Below the pieces are notes generated by a model. That model was not told where the DNA came from, searched no databases, and was given only the letters and a program-made list of their open reading frames with translations. Made by a program: the position numbers and the translations under genes. A stretch of 64,000 nucleotides of DNA from Pseudomonas sp. WJP1 (GTDB lineage Bacteria; Pseudomonadota; Gammaproteobacteria; Pseudomonadales; Pseudomonadaceae), in NCBI RefSeq assembly GCF_028471945.1, contig NZ_CP110128.1, positions 608,501 through 672,500 of the forward strand, written 5' to 3'. Position 1 is the stretch's first letter. Every line of letters starts with the position of its first letter. Shown here piece by piece: positions 9,928 to 17,338 of this stretch.

Positions 9928-10626
9928 TTAGATCGTTACCAGACCGCGTACACCTTCGGCTTCCATGTTTTCTCCACGGCCCTGCTGCACGATCTCGCCA
10001 CGGGACATCACCAGGTACTGATCGGCCAGTTCGGCGGCGAAGTCGTAGAACTGCTCTACCAGCAGAATCGCCATGTCGCCGCGCGCCGCGAGTTTCTTGA
10101 TCACAGCGCCGATCTCCTTGATCACCGACGGCTGGATGCCTTCGGTGGGTTCATCGAGGATCAGCAACCGTGGACGGCTGGCCAGGGCTCTGCCGATTGC
10201 AAGCTGCTGCTGTTGGCCACCGGACAAGTCACCGCCGCGCCGTTGCTTCATCTGCAGCAGCACCGGAAACAGTTCGTAGATGAACGCCGGGACTTCCTTC
10301 GCCTCGGAGCCCGGGAATCGTGACAGGCCCATCAGCAGGTTTTCCTCCACGGTCAGGCGGCCGAAGATTTCCCGGCCCTGGGGCACGTAGGCGATACCGG
10401 CATGCACCCGCTGGTGCGGCTTGAACGTGGTGATCGGCTTACCCTCCCAATTGACCATGCCTTCTTTGGCGGGCAGCAGGCCCATCAGGCACTTGAGCAG
10501 TGTGGTCTTGCCCACGCCGTTACGGCCGAGCAGGCAGGTGACTTCGCCAACCTTCACGTCAAACGTCAGGCCGCGCAGGATGTGGCTACCGCCGTAGTAC
10601 TGGTGCAGCTTGTCGACTTGCAGCAT
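9928..10626 (-). CDS. urtE: Urea ABC transporter ATP-binding subunit UrtE
   Basis: This 232-residue ATPase is one of two that power urea import. Walker A is GRNGVGKTT (residues 34-42), the signature is LSGGQQQQLAIGRA and Walker B is LLILDEPTEG. The QQLAIGRAL and EGIQPSVI wording is typical of UrtE as opposed to LivF. The ATG at 10626 is preferred to the TTG at 10632 because MLQVDKLHQYYGGSHIL is the usual N-terminus. It ends 30 bases before ureD. Confidence 0.95.
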   Translation of the reverse strand: MLQVDKLHQYYGGSHILRGLTFDVKVGEVTCLLGRNGVGKTTLLKCLMGLLPAKEGMVNWEGKPITTFKPHQRVHAGIAYVPQGREIFGRLTVEENLLMGLSRFPGSEAKEVPAFIYELFPVLLQMKQRRGGDLSGGQQQQLAIGRALASRPRLLILDEPTEGIQPSVIKEIGAVIKKLAARGDMAILLVEQFYDFAAELADQYLVMSRGEIVQQGRGENMEAEGVRGLVTI

Positions 10627-10648
10627 TCTCAATTCCCTCTCATTCCCT

Positions 10649-10736
10649 GTAGGAGCGAGGCTTGCCCGCGAAGAACGATGACGCGGTCATTCAGTTGCAC
10701 CGCGCAGTTCCCTTCGCGGGCAAGCCTCGCTCCTAC
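10649..10736. repeat. Compound inverted repeat (GTAGGAGCGAGGCTTGC type) between urtD and urtE
   Basis: Perfect 25-bp arms lie at 10649-10673 and 10712-10736. The spacer begins AACGATGACGCGGT and contains a second, inner inverted pair GCGGT / ACCGC. The same layout recurs at 41202, 45630 and 60674. It fills nearly all of the 119-base gap. Confidence 0.9.
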
Positions 10737-10745
10737 AAAGAGCAA

Positions 10746-11618
10746 TTAGCGTCCCAGGTAGACGTCGATCACCCGTTCGTTGTCCTGCACCTGCTCCAGC
10801 GACCCTTCGGCCAGCACGCTGCCCTGATGCAAAACGGTGACGTGGTCGGCGATCGAACCGACGAAGCCCATGTCGTGTTCCACCACCATCAGCGAATGCT
10901 TGCCGGCCAGGGTCTTGAAGAGTTCGGCGGTGAATTCGGTTTCGGCGTCGGTCATGCCGGCCACCGGTTCGTCGAGCAGCAGCAATTGCGGGTCTTGCAT
11001 CAACAGCATGCCGATTTCCAGGAACTGCTTCTGGCCGTGGGACAGCAAGCCGGCGGGACGATTGACCGAAGCGGTCAGGCGAATGGTCTCGAGCACCTCG
11101 GCGATACGGTCTTTCTGCTCGCCGCTCAAGCGCGCCCGCAGACTGGCCCATACCGATTTGTCGGTTTTCTGTGCCAGCTCCAGGTTCTCGAACACACTCA
11201 AGGCTTCGAATACGGTCGGTTTCTGGAACTTGCGGCCAATGCCGGCCTGGGCAATCTGCACTTCGCTCATTTGTGTAAGGTCCAGTGTCTCGCCGAACCA
11301 GGCCTTGCCGTGGGTGGGGCGGGTCTTGCCGGTGATCACGTCCATGAGCGTGGTCTTGCCCGCGCCGTTGGGGCCGATGATGCAGCGCAACTCGCCGACC
11401 CCGATGTACAGGTTCAAGTCGTTCAACGCCTTGAAGCCATCGAAGCTTACGCTGATGTCTTCCAGGGTCAGGATGGTGCCGTGGCGGGTGTTCAGGCCTT
11501 TGCCGGCACGCTGGCCGAGGCCGATGGCATCGCGGCTGCTACCGGCATCCCTGTTCGGTTCCAGGGGCGGGAAAAACGCCGGTTCGAGCATGAATTCAGC
11601 GCTTGCAGTGACTCTCAT
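10746..11618 (-). CDS. urtD: Urea ABC transporter ATP-binding subunit UrtD
   Basis: This 290-residue ATPase has Walker A GPNGAGKTT (82-90), a signature-like LLSHGQKQFLEIGM and Walker B LLLLDEPVAGM. An N-terminal extension of about 47 residues precedes the ABC core, rich in Pro/Gly and probably disordered; UrtD proteins of pseudomonads commonly have it. Its start overlaps the urtC stop in ATGA, so the two are probably translationally coupled. Confidence 0.95.
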   Translation of the reverse strand: MRVTASAEFMLEPAFFPPLEPNRDAGSSRDAIGLGQRAGKGLNTRHGTILTLEDISVSFDGFKALNDLNLYIGVGELRCIIGPNGAGKTTLMDVITGKTRPTHGKAWFGETLDLTQMSEVQIAQAGIGRKFQKPTVFEALSVFENLELAQKTDKSVWASLRARLSGEQKDRIAEVLETIRLTASVNRPAGLLSHGQKQFLEIGMLLMQDPQLLLLDEPVAGMTDAETEFTAELFKTLAGKHSLMVVEHDMGFVGSIADHVTVLHQGSVLAEGSLEQVQDNERVIDVYLGR

Positions 11619-12694
11619 TGTTCACCTCTTTTCTTCAGCAAACCGATCACGCCCTTGGGCAGATACAGGGTCACGACGATGAACAGCGCACCGAGGAAAA
11701 ACAGCCAGTACTCCGGGAACGCCACGGTGAACCAGCTCTTCATGCCATTGACCACGCCTGCGCCAAGCAGTGGGCCGATCAAGGTACCGCGACCACCGAG
11801 GGCCACCCAGACCGCTGCTTCGATCGAGTTGGTCGGCGACATTTCACTCGGGTTGATGATGCCCACCTGCGGCACGTACAACGCACCGGCCAGGCCGCAC
11901 AACACCGCGCTCAACACCCACACGAACAGTTTGAATCCGCGCGGGTCGTAGCCGCAGAACATCAAGCGGTTTTCGGCATCGCGCAGTGCGGTCAGCACTC
12001 GGCCGAACTTGCTCTGCGCCAGGCGCCAGCCGATGTACAGGCTCGCCACCAGCAGCAGCACCGTGGCGAAAAACAGCACCGCCCGGGTGCCCGGTTCCGT
12101 GATGCCAAAGCCAAGTATGGTGCGGAAGTTGGTGAAGCCGTTGTTGCCGCCAAAACCGGTTTCGTTGCGAAAAAACAGGAGCATGCCGGCGAAGGTCAGA
12201 GCCTGGGTCATGATCGAGAAATACACGCCCTTGATCCGCGAGCGGAAGGCGAAGAAGCCGAACACCAACGCCAGCAATCCCGGCGCCAGCACCACCAGGC
12301 ACAGGGCCCAGAGGAAGCTGCTGGTGCCGGCCCAGTACCAGGGCAATTCGGTCCACGACAGGAACGTCATGAAGGCCGGCAAGCCATCGCCCGAGGCCTG
12401 GCGCATCAGGTACATGCCCATGGCGTAACCGCCGAGGGCGAAGAACAGGCCATGGCCGAGGGACAACAGGCCGGCATAACCCCAGACCAGATCCAGCGCC
12501 AGGGCGACGATGGCGTAGCACAGAATCTTGCCCACCAACGTCAGCGTGTAGGCCGAGACATGGAAGACGCTGTCCGGCGACAACAACGACAGCAATGGCA
12601 ACGCCAACAGTAAGGCAAGGATCACCGCACCGACGGCAATCGTGACTTTGGGGCCGGCCTTTTGGCTGGCCGTGAGCATCAGGGGCTGGTTCAT
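11615..12694 (-). CDS. urtC: Urea ABC transporter permease UrtC
   Basis: The 359-residue inner-membrane permease has about ten hydrophobic segments. The LivM-type motif region LDLVWGYAGLLSLGHGLFFALGGYA and the coupling-helix stretch VALGGRGTLIGPLLGAG are visible in outline. It pairs with UrtB to form the urea channel. Its ATG overlaps the urtB stop by one base (TGATG) and its stop overlaps the urtD start by four. Confidence 0.95.
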   Translation of the reverse strand: MNQPLMLTASQKAGPKVTIAVGAVILALLLALPLLSLLSPDSVFHVSAYTLTLVGKILCYAIVALALDLVWGYAGLLSLGHGLFFALGGYAMGMYLMRQASGDGLPAFMTFLSWTELPWYWAGTSSFLWALCLVVLAPGLLALVFGFFAFRSRIKGVYFSIMTQALTFAGMLLFFRNETGFGGNNGFTNFRTILGFGITEPGTRAVLFFATVLLLVASLYIGWRLAQSKFGRVLTALRDAENRLMFCGYDPRGFKLFVWVLSAVLCGLAGALYVPQVGIINPSEMSPTNSIEAAVWVALGGRGTLIGPLLGAGVVNGMKSWFTVAFPEYWLFFLGALFIVVTLYLPKGVIGLLKKRGEQ

Positions 12695-14196
12695 CAGTCG
12701 ATCACCCGTCCTTTCAGTGCGAAGAGGCCTTGCGGACGTTTCTGGATGAACAGAATGATCAGCGCGAGGATGAGGATCTTGCCGAGCACGGCACCGATTT
12801 GCGGTTCGAGAATCTTGTTGGCGATACCCAGCCCGAACGCGGCCAACACGCTACCGGCCAGTTGCCCGACACCGCCGAGCACCACCACCAGGAACGAGTC
12901 GATGATGTAGCTCTGGCCGAGGTCCGGGCCGACGTTGCCGATCTGGCTCAGCGCCACGCCGCCAAGGCCGGCAATGCCCGAGCCGAGGCCGAAGGCGAGC
13001 ATGTCCACGCGCCCGGTAGGCACGCCGCAGCAGGCCGCCATGTTGCGGTTCTGGGTGACGGCGCGCACGTTCAGACCCAGGCGGGTCTTGTTCAGCAGCA
13101 GCCAGGTGAGCACCACCACAAACAGTGCGAACGCGATGATCACGATGCGGTTGTAGGGCAGCACAAGATTGGGCAACACCTGAATTCCGCCGGACAACCA
13201 CGCCGGGTTGGCCACCTCGACGTTTTGCGCGCCGAACACCAGGCGCACCAACTGGATCAGCATCAGGCTGATGCCCCAGGTGGCGAGCAGGGTTTCCAAC
13301 GGGCGACCGTAGAGGTGGCGAATCACGGTGCGCTCCAGTGCCATGCCGATCCCGGCCGTGACGAAAAATGCCACCGGCAGCGCGATCAACGGATAGAACT
13401 CGATGGCGTGCGGGGCGAAGCGCTGGAACATCAGCTGCACGACGTAGGTCGAGTACGCTCCGAGCATCAACATTTCGCCGTGGGCCATGTTGATCACGCC
13501 GAGCAGGCCGAAGGTGATCGCCAGACCCAGGGCGGCGAGCAGCAGGATCGAGCCGAGTGACATGCCGCTGAAGGCCTGGCCGAGCATTTCGCCGACCAGC
13601 AGTTTGCGTTTGACCTGGGCCAGGCTGGTTTCGGCAGCCGTGCGCACGTTGGCATCGGCTTCTACACCCGGCTCCAGCAGACTTTCCAGGCGAGTGCGGG
13701 CCAGGGGATCACCGGTTTCCCCGAGCAGGCGCACAGCGGCGAGGCGCACGGCCGGATCGCTGTCCACCAGTTGCAGGTTGGCCAGGGCCAGGCTGAGCGC
13801 GGCGTGAACGCTTTCATCTTTTTCGCCAGCCAGTTGCTGGTCGAGGAATTTCAGCTGCGCGGGTTTGGCGCTTTTCTGCAATTGCTGCGCGGCGCCCAGA
13901 CGGGTTCTGGCGTCGGCGGCGAGCAATTGGTGGCTGGCCAGGGCGGTGTCGATCAGACCCCGCAGGCGGTTATTCAGGCGCAGGGTTTTCGGCTGGCCAT
14001 CGACCGTCAGTTCGCCTTGTTGCAGGGCGTTGATCAGATCGATGCGCGCAGGGTCAGGCTGCGCGGCCCATGCTTCGAGCAGTTTGGCCTGCTGCACGGG
14101 ATTGGCGGCGACGAAGTCTTCGGCGTCGCTGGCGTAAGTGGCCATCGGCAACAGAAGTGCGATGGCGAGAATGAAGCGATAAATGGCAGTGGGCAT
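12694..14196 (-). CDS. urtB: Urea ABC transporter permease UrtB with long periplasmic N-terminus
   Basis: The 500-residue protein has a signal-like N-terminus (MPTAIYRFILAIALLLPMATYASDA). About 190 residues of alpha-helical, HEAT-like repeat sequence follow (VRLAAVRLLGETGDP, VHAALSLALANLQLVDSD), then a LivH-type permease core from about residue 205 (FGLLGVINMAHGEMLMLGAY). The long extension is normal for proteobacterial UrtB. The open frame runs up to 14448, but the ATG at 14196 gives the signal peptide and avoids the repeat at 14220-14306. Confidence 0.93.
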   Translation of the reverse strand: MPTAIYRFILAIALLLPMATYASDAEDFVAANPVQQAKLLEAWAAQPDPARIDLINALQQGELTVDGQPKTLRLNNRLRGLIDTALASHQLLAADARTRLGAAQQLQKSAKPAQLKFLDQQLAGEKDESVHAALSLALANLQLVDSDPAVRLAAVRLLGETGDPLARTRLESLLEPGVEADANVRTAAETSLAQVKRKLLVGEMLGQAFSGMSLGSILLLAALGLAITFGLLGVINMAHGEMLMLGAYSTYVVQLMFQRFAPHAIEFYPLIALPVAFFVTAGIGMALERTVIRHLYGRPLETLLATWGISLMLIQLVRLVFGAQNVEVANPAWLSGGIQVLPNLVLPYNRIVIIAFALFVVVLTWLLLNKTRLGLNVRAVTQNRNMAACCGVPTGRVDMLAFGLGSGIAGLGGVALSQIGNVGPDLGQSYIIDSFLVVVLGGVGQLAGSVLAAFGLGIANKILEPQIGAVLGKILILALIILFIQKRPQGLFALKGRVID

Positions 14197-14219
14197 AAAA
14201 AGTCGCCTTGCTCGGATTT

Positions 14220-14306
14220 TGTGGGAGCTGGCTTGCCAGCGATGCAGGCGACTCGGTGTATCTGAGGTACCGAGGTGATGCCATCGCTGGCAAGCCAGCT
14301 CCCACA
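14220..14306. repeat. Inverted repeat (TGTGGGAGCTGGCTTGCCAGCGATG type) between urtA and urtB
   Basis: Perfect 25-bp arms lie at 14220-14244 and 14282-14306, with a 37-base spacer containing the inner pair CTCGGT / ACCGAG. It sits in the 158-base gap between urtA and urtB. A stable hairpin here could protect the abundant urtA message or attenuate the downstream genes; that is inference. Confidence 0.9.
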
Positions 14307-14354
14307 GGATTCGTGTCGGCCCAAGCTCCATGCTTAGGCCCGGCATCCATTGGC

Positions 14355-15620
14355 TCAGTTGCTCTTCACCGCATACTCCGGCTTCTTGTCGTTGCCCGGG
14401 ATGAACGGGCTCCACGGCTGGGCGCGGATTGGTCCTTCGGTCTGCCACACCACGTTGAACTGACCGTCGGCCTGGATCTCGCCGATCATCACCGGCTTGT
14501 GCAGGTGGTGGTTGGTCTTGTCCATGGTCAGGGTGTAACCGGACGGCGCGGCAAAGGTCTGGCCAGCCAGGGCTTCGCGGACCTTGTCGACGTCGGTGGA
14601 CTTGGCTTTTTCAGCCGCCTGCGCCCACATGTGGATGCCGACGTAAGTGGCTTCCATCGGGTCGTTGGTCACGGCCTTGTCGGCGCCCGGCAGGTTGTGG
14701 TTCTTCGCGTAGGCTTTCCAGTCGGCAACGAATTTCTTGTTGGCCGGGTTCTCCACCGACTCGAAGTAGTTCCATGCTGCGAGGTTGCCCACCAGCGGCT
14801 TGGTGTCGATGCCGCGCAACTCCTCTTCACCGACCGAGAACGCCACGACCGGAACGTCGGTAGCTTTCAGACCCTGGTTGGCCAGCTCTTTATAGAACGG
14901 CACGTTGGAGTCGCCATTGACGGTGGAGATGACGGCGGTTTTGCCACCAGCCGAGAATTTTTTGATGTTGGCCACGATGGTTTGATAATCGCTGTGACCG
15001 AACGGGGTGTAGACCTCTTCGATGTCCTTGTCCGCCACACCTTTGGAGTGCAGGAACGAACGCAGGATCTTGTTGGTGGTGCGTGGGTAGACGTAGTCGG
15101 TGCCCAGCAGGAAGTAACGCTTGGCACTGCCGCCTTCTTCGCTCATCAAGTATTCCACGGCGGGGATCGCCTGTTGGTTCGGCGCGGCACCGGTGTAGAA
15201 CACGTTCGGCGACATCTCTTCGCCTTCGTACTGCACCGGGTAGAACAGCAGGCCATTGAGCTCTTCGAACACCGGCAACACCGACTTGCGCGACACCGAG
15301 GTCCAGCATCCGAACACCACGGCGACCTTGTCCTGGGTCAGCAACTGCCGGCCTTTTTCAGCGAACAGCGGCCAGTTCGACGCCGGGTCCACCACAACCG
15401 CTTCGAGCATCTTGCCGTTCACGCCGCCCTTGGCGTTGATCTCGTCGATGGTCATCAGCGCCATGTCCTTGAGCGACGTTTCGGAGATCGCCATGGTGCC
15501 GGACAACGAATGCAGGATACCGACCTTGATGGTCTCGGCGGCCTGGACAGTCCAGGTCATGCCCATCGCGGCAATGCTTGCCGTGAGTGTGAAAGCCTTG
15601 ATCAAACTGCGACGCTTCAT
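14355..15620 (-). CDS. urtA: Urea ABC transporter periplasmic binding protein UrtA
   Basis: The 421-residue precursor has a twin-Arg-like, Lys-Arg-Arg start (MKRRSLIKAF) and a signal peptide ending near VQAAE. The mature part is the type I periplasmic-binding fold: KVGILHSLSGTMAISETSLKD, VFGCWTSVSRKSVLPVFEE and YVYPRTTNKILR are UrtA features in outline. It captures urea in the periplasm and delivers it to UrtBC. It is the first gene of the ten-gene run. A GGAGAT ribosome site precedes the ATG, and a sigma-54 promoter lies about 55 bases upstream. Confidence 0.96.
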   Translation of the reverse strand: MKRRSLIKAFTLTASIAAMGMTWTVQAAETIKVGILHSLSGTMAISETSLKDMALMTIDEINAKGGVNGKMLEAVVVDPASNWPLFAEKGRQLLTQDKVAVVFGCWTSVSRKSVLPVFEELNGLLFYPVQYEGEEMSPNVFYTGAAPNQQAIPAVEYLMSEEGGSAKRYFLLGTDYVYPRTTNKILRSFLHSKGVADKDIEEVYTPFGHSDYQTIVANIKKFSAGGKTAVISTVNGDSNVPFYKELANQGLKATDVPVVAFSVGEEELRGIDTKPLVGNLAAWNYFESVENPANKKFVADWKAYAKNHNLPGADKAVTNDPMEATYVGIHMWAQAAEKAKSTDVDKVREALAGQTFAAPSGYTLTMDKTNHHLHKPVMIGEIQADGQFNVVWQTEGPIRAQPWSPFIPGNDKKPEYAVKSN

Positions 15621-15673
15621 TGTGCGATCTCCATGAACTTATGAGTTTTCTTGGTTGGCAGATGCGGACTACT

Positions 15674-15700
15674 GAAGGGTCTTTAGCAAGGGCTGTGCCC
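15674..15700 (-). promoter_or_regulatory. Sigma-54 (RpoN) promoter of the urt-ure operon
   Basis: Read on the minus strand, the sequence GGGCACAGCCCTTGCT (15700 to 15685) fits the -24/-12 consensus TGGCACG-N4-TTGCW. GG (15699-15698) and GC (15687-15686) are separated by exactly ten bases. The predicted start point near 15674 gives a leader of about 53 bases to the urtA ATG. Nitrogen control through NtrC is expected for urea uptake. The only NtrC-like pair I found is imperfect (GCACC-N5-GGGAC at 15756-15770). Confidence 0.65.
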
Positions 15701-15816
15701 AGTCGGGGAAAGGCACGGGAATGTCGTGTTAGAGCGGTTGCGCGGGTTTGAAGACGCACCATGACGGGACGAGGTCAGGGCAGTGGTGCATCGGGATGCG
15801 CCACATTGGGGCGGGC

Positions 15817-15843
15817 GAGATGCGCGGCAATCCCGCGCATCTC
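15817..15843 (-). terminator. Hairpin just after the PepSY gene
   Basis: Perfect 11-bp arms GAGATGCGCGG (15817-15827) and CCGCGCATCTC (15833-15843) with a five-base loop follow the PepSY stop by 13 bases. There is no clear T-run, so it may be a weak or Rho-assisted terminator, or an mRNA 3' end stabiliser. Confidence 0.5.
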
Positions 15844-15856
15844 GTTTGACTCAGGG

Positions 15857-17230
15857 TTAAGTCGAGGCGCTTTCAGTTTGTCGATTGAAGCGTGACAGCA
15901 GCAACCGGTCGAGTACCCAGACGACTACCAGCGAAACGCCCACCAATGGAAACGCCACCGCCAGTGCGAACATGATCACCATCGCGGTTTTCCATTTCGG
16001 CAGGTCGTGGCGCAGCGGCGGGACGCCCAATTTGCCTTGCGGACGACGCTTCCACCAGATCACCACGCCGCTGACCGCGCTGAGCAAAATCATCATGCAG
16101 ATCAGCAGGACGATGATCTGGTTGAGCGTGCCGAACATCTTGCCTTCGTGCAGCATCACGCCGATTTCCGTGGCGCGGGCGACGGCGCCGTACTGCTCGT
16201 AGCGTACGTCGGCGAGGACGTCGCCGGTGTATTGATCGATATGCAGGGTGGCGTCGTTGCGTGGGTCATCGGCGAACACGGCGATGGTAAACACGCCGGT
16301 GGCCGTCGTTGGGAACGTGATGCTGTAGCCGGGCTCGACCTTGCGCTGCACTGCGATGTTCTGCACGTCCTGCAGGCTGATGGTCGGCGCGGCCGGGCCG
16401 GCTGGCGCTGCATCGTGGGCCATGTGTTCGGCGTGAGCGCCGGACATTGGCATCGGGGTATTTTCCATGGCCCACGGCACAGTCTGGCGGGTGGCGCTGT
16501 TGAGGCTGCGCGCTTCGACGTCGGACTTGGGCACGTTGTCCCACATCGCCGCCGGAAAGACGTTCCAGACGGCGGCGTATTGCTGGCCCCAGAAGCCGGT
16601 CCAGGTCATGCCGCTGAGCAGCATCACCAGCAGCAACGAGGCACCCCAGAACCCGGTGACGGCGTGCAGGTCACGCCACAACACCCGGCCGCGACTGCTC
16701 AAGCGTGGCCACAGGATCCCAGCAGCCTGACCGCGCGGCCACCACAGGAACACCCCGGACACCACCAGCACCACCGCCCAACCCGCGGCCAGTTCCACCA
16801 GCCGGTCACCGACGGTGCCGATCATCAGCTCGCCGTGAATCGCCCGCGCGATCGCTTGCAGGTTTTTCTTGGCGTCTTGCTCGCCGAGGATGTCGCCGTG
16901 GTAGGGGTCGACGAACACGTTCAGCTCGTTACCGCCGTTGAGCACGACAAACTGGGCGCTGCGCTCGGCGTTTACTGGCGGCAGGTATTGTTTGATCGTG
17001 CCTTGTGGATAAGCAGCCTTGACCCGGTTGAGCAAGTCATCAGCCGGTACTGTGTGGTGCCCGGCCGGGACGTTGAGCAGGCTGCTGTACATCAGTGAGT
17101 CGAGTTGCGGTTTGAACAGGTAAATAGTGCCGGTCAGGGCCAGCATCACCATGAATGGCGCAACGAACAATCCGGCATAGAAGTGCCAGCGCCAGGCCAG
17201 GTTGTAGAAATTCACTTTGGGCTGTTTCAT
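15857..17230 (-). CDS. PepSY-associated transmembrane protein of the copper cluster
   Basis: This 457-residue inner-membrane protein belongs to the PepSY_TM group (reductase-like companions of metal receptors). The start segment NLAWRWHFYAGLFVAPFM is the usual first helix. Four or five membrane helices and two periplasmic PepSY-type loops follow, and IHGELMIG carries a conserved His. The loop around residues 245-285 is rich in Met and His (MENTPMPMSGAHAEHMAHD), which suggests copper handling. The ATG at 17230 is chosen over the GTG at 17233 from the GGAG site. It is the last gene after oprC, 108 bases downstream. Relatives often help to reduce or move metals taken up by the TonB receptor beside them. 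Confidence 0.88.
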   Translation of the reverse strand: MKQPKVNFYNLAWRWHFYAGLFVAPFMVMLALTGTIYLFKPQLDSLMYSSLLNVPAGHHTVPADDLLNRVKAAYPQGTIKQYLPPVNAERSAQFVVLNGGNELNVFVDPYHGDILGEQDAKKNLQAIARAIHGELMIGTVGDRLVELAAGWAVVLVVSGVFLWWPRGQAAGILWPRLSSRGRVLWRDLHAVTGFWGASLLLVMLLSGMTWTGFWGQQYAAVWNVFPAAMWDNVPKSDVEARSLNSATRQTVPWAMENTPMPMSGAHAEHMAHDAAPAGPAAPTISLQDVQNIAVQRKVEPGYSITFPTTATGVFTIAVFADDPRNDATLHIDQYTGDVLADVRYEQYGAVARATEIGVMLHEGKMFGTLNQIIVLLICMMILLSAVSGVVIWWKRRPQGKLGVPPLRHDLPKWKTAMVIMFALAVAFPLVGVSLVVVWVLDRLLLSRFNRQTESAST

Positions 17231-17289
17231 CACGTGTGCTCCGCTTGGCTGGATCTTTTAGTTGTTTGTTTTGCGGTTGCTGCGCAACC

Positions 17290-17332
17290 GATCGCGAGCA
17301 GGCTCGCTCCTACAGGGAGCGGGCTGCTCGCG
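17290..17332. repeat. Solitary GATCGCGAGCAGGCTCGCTCCTACA repeat unit with hairpin
   Basis: One unit of a common Pseudomonas intergenic repeat lies at 17290-17314, followed by a short inverted partner. The 9-bp arms CGCGAGCAG (17293-17301) and CTGCTCGCG (17324-17332) can form a hairpin. It sits seven bases after the oprC stop in the direction of transcription and may act as its 3' end. Confidence 0.7.
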
Positions 17333-17338
17333 AAGCGT

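Noticed and set aside
15756..15770. NtrC-type site upstream of the urtA sigma-54 promoter
   Set aside because: Only one half (GCACC) is good; the second half GGGAC matches poorly, so it is mentioned but not listed as a site.
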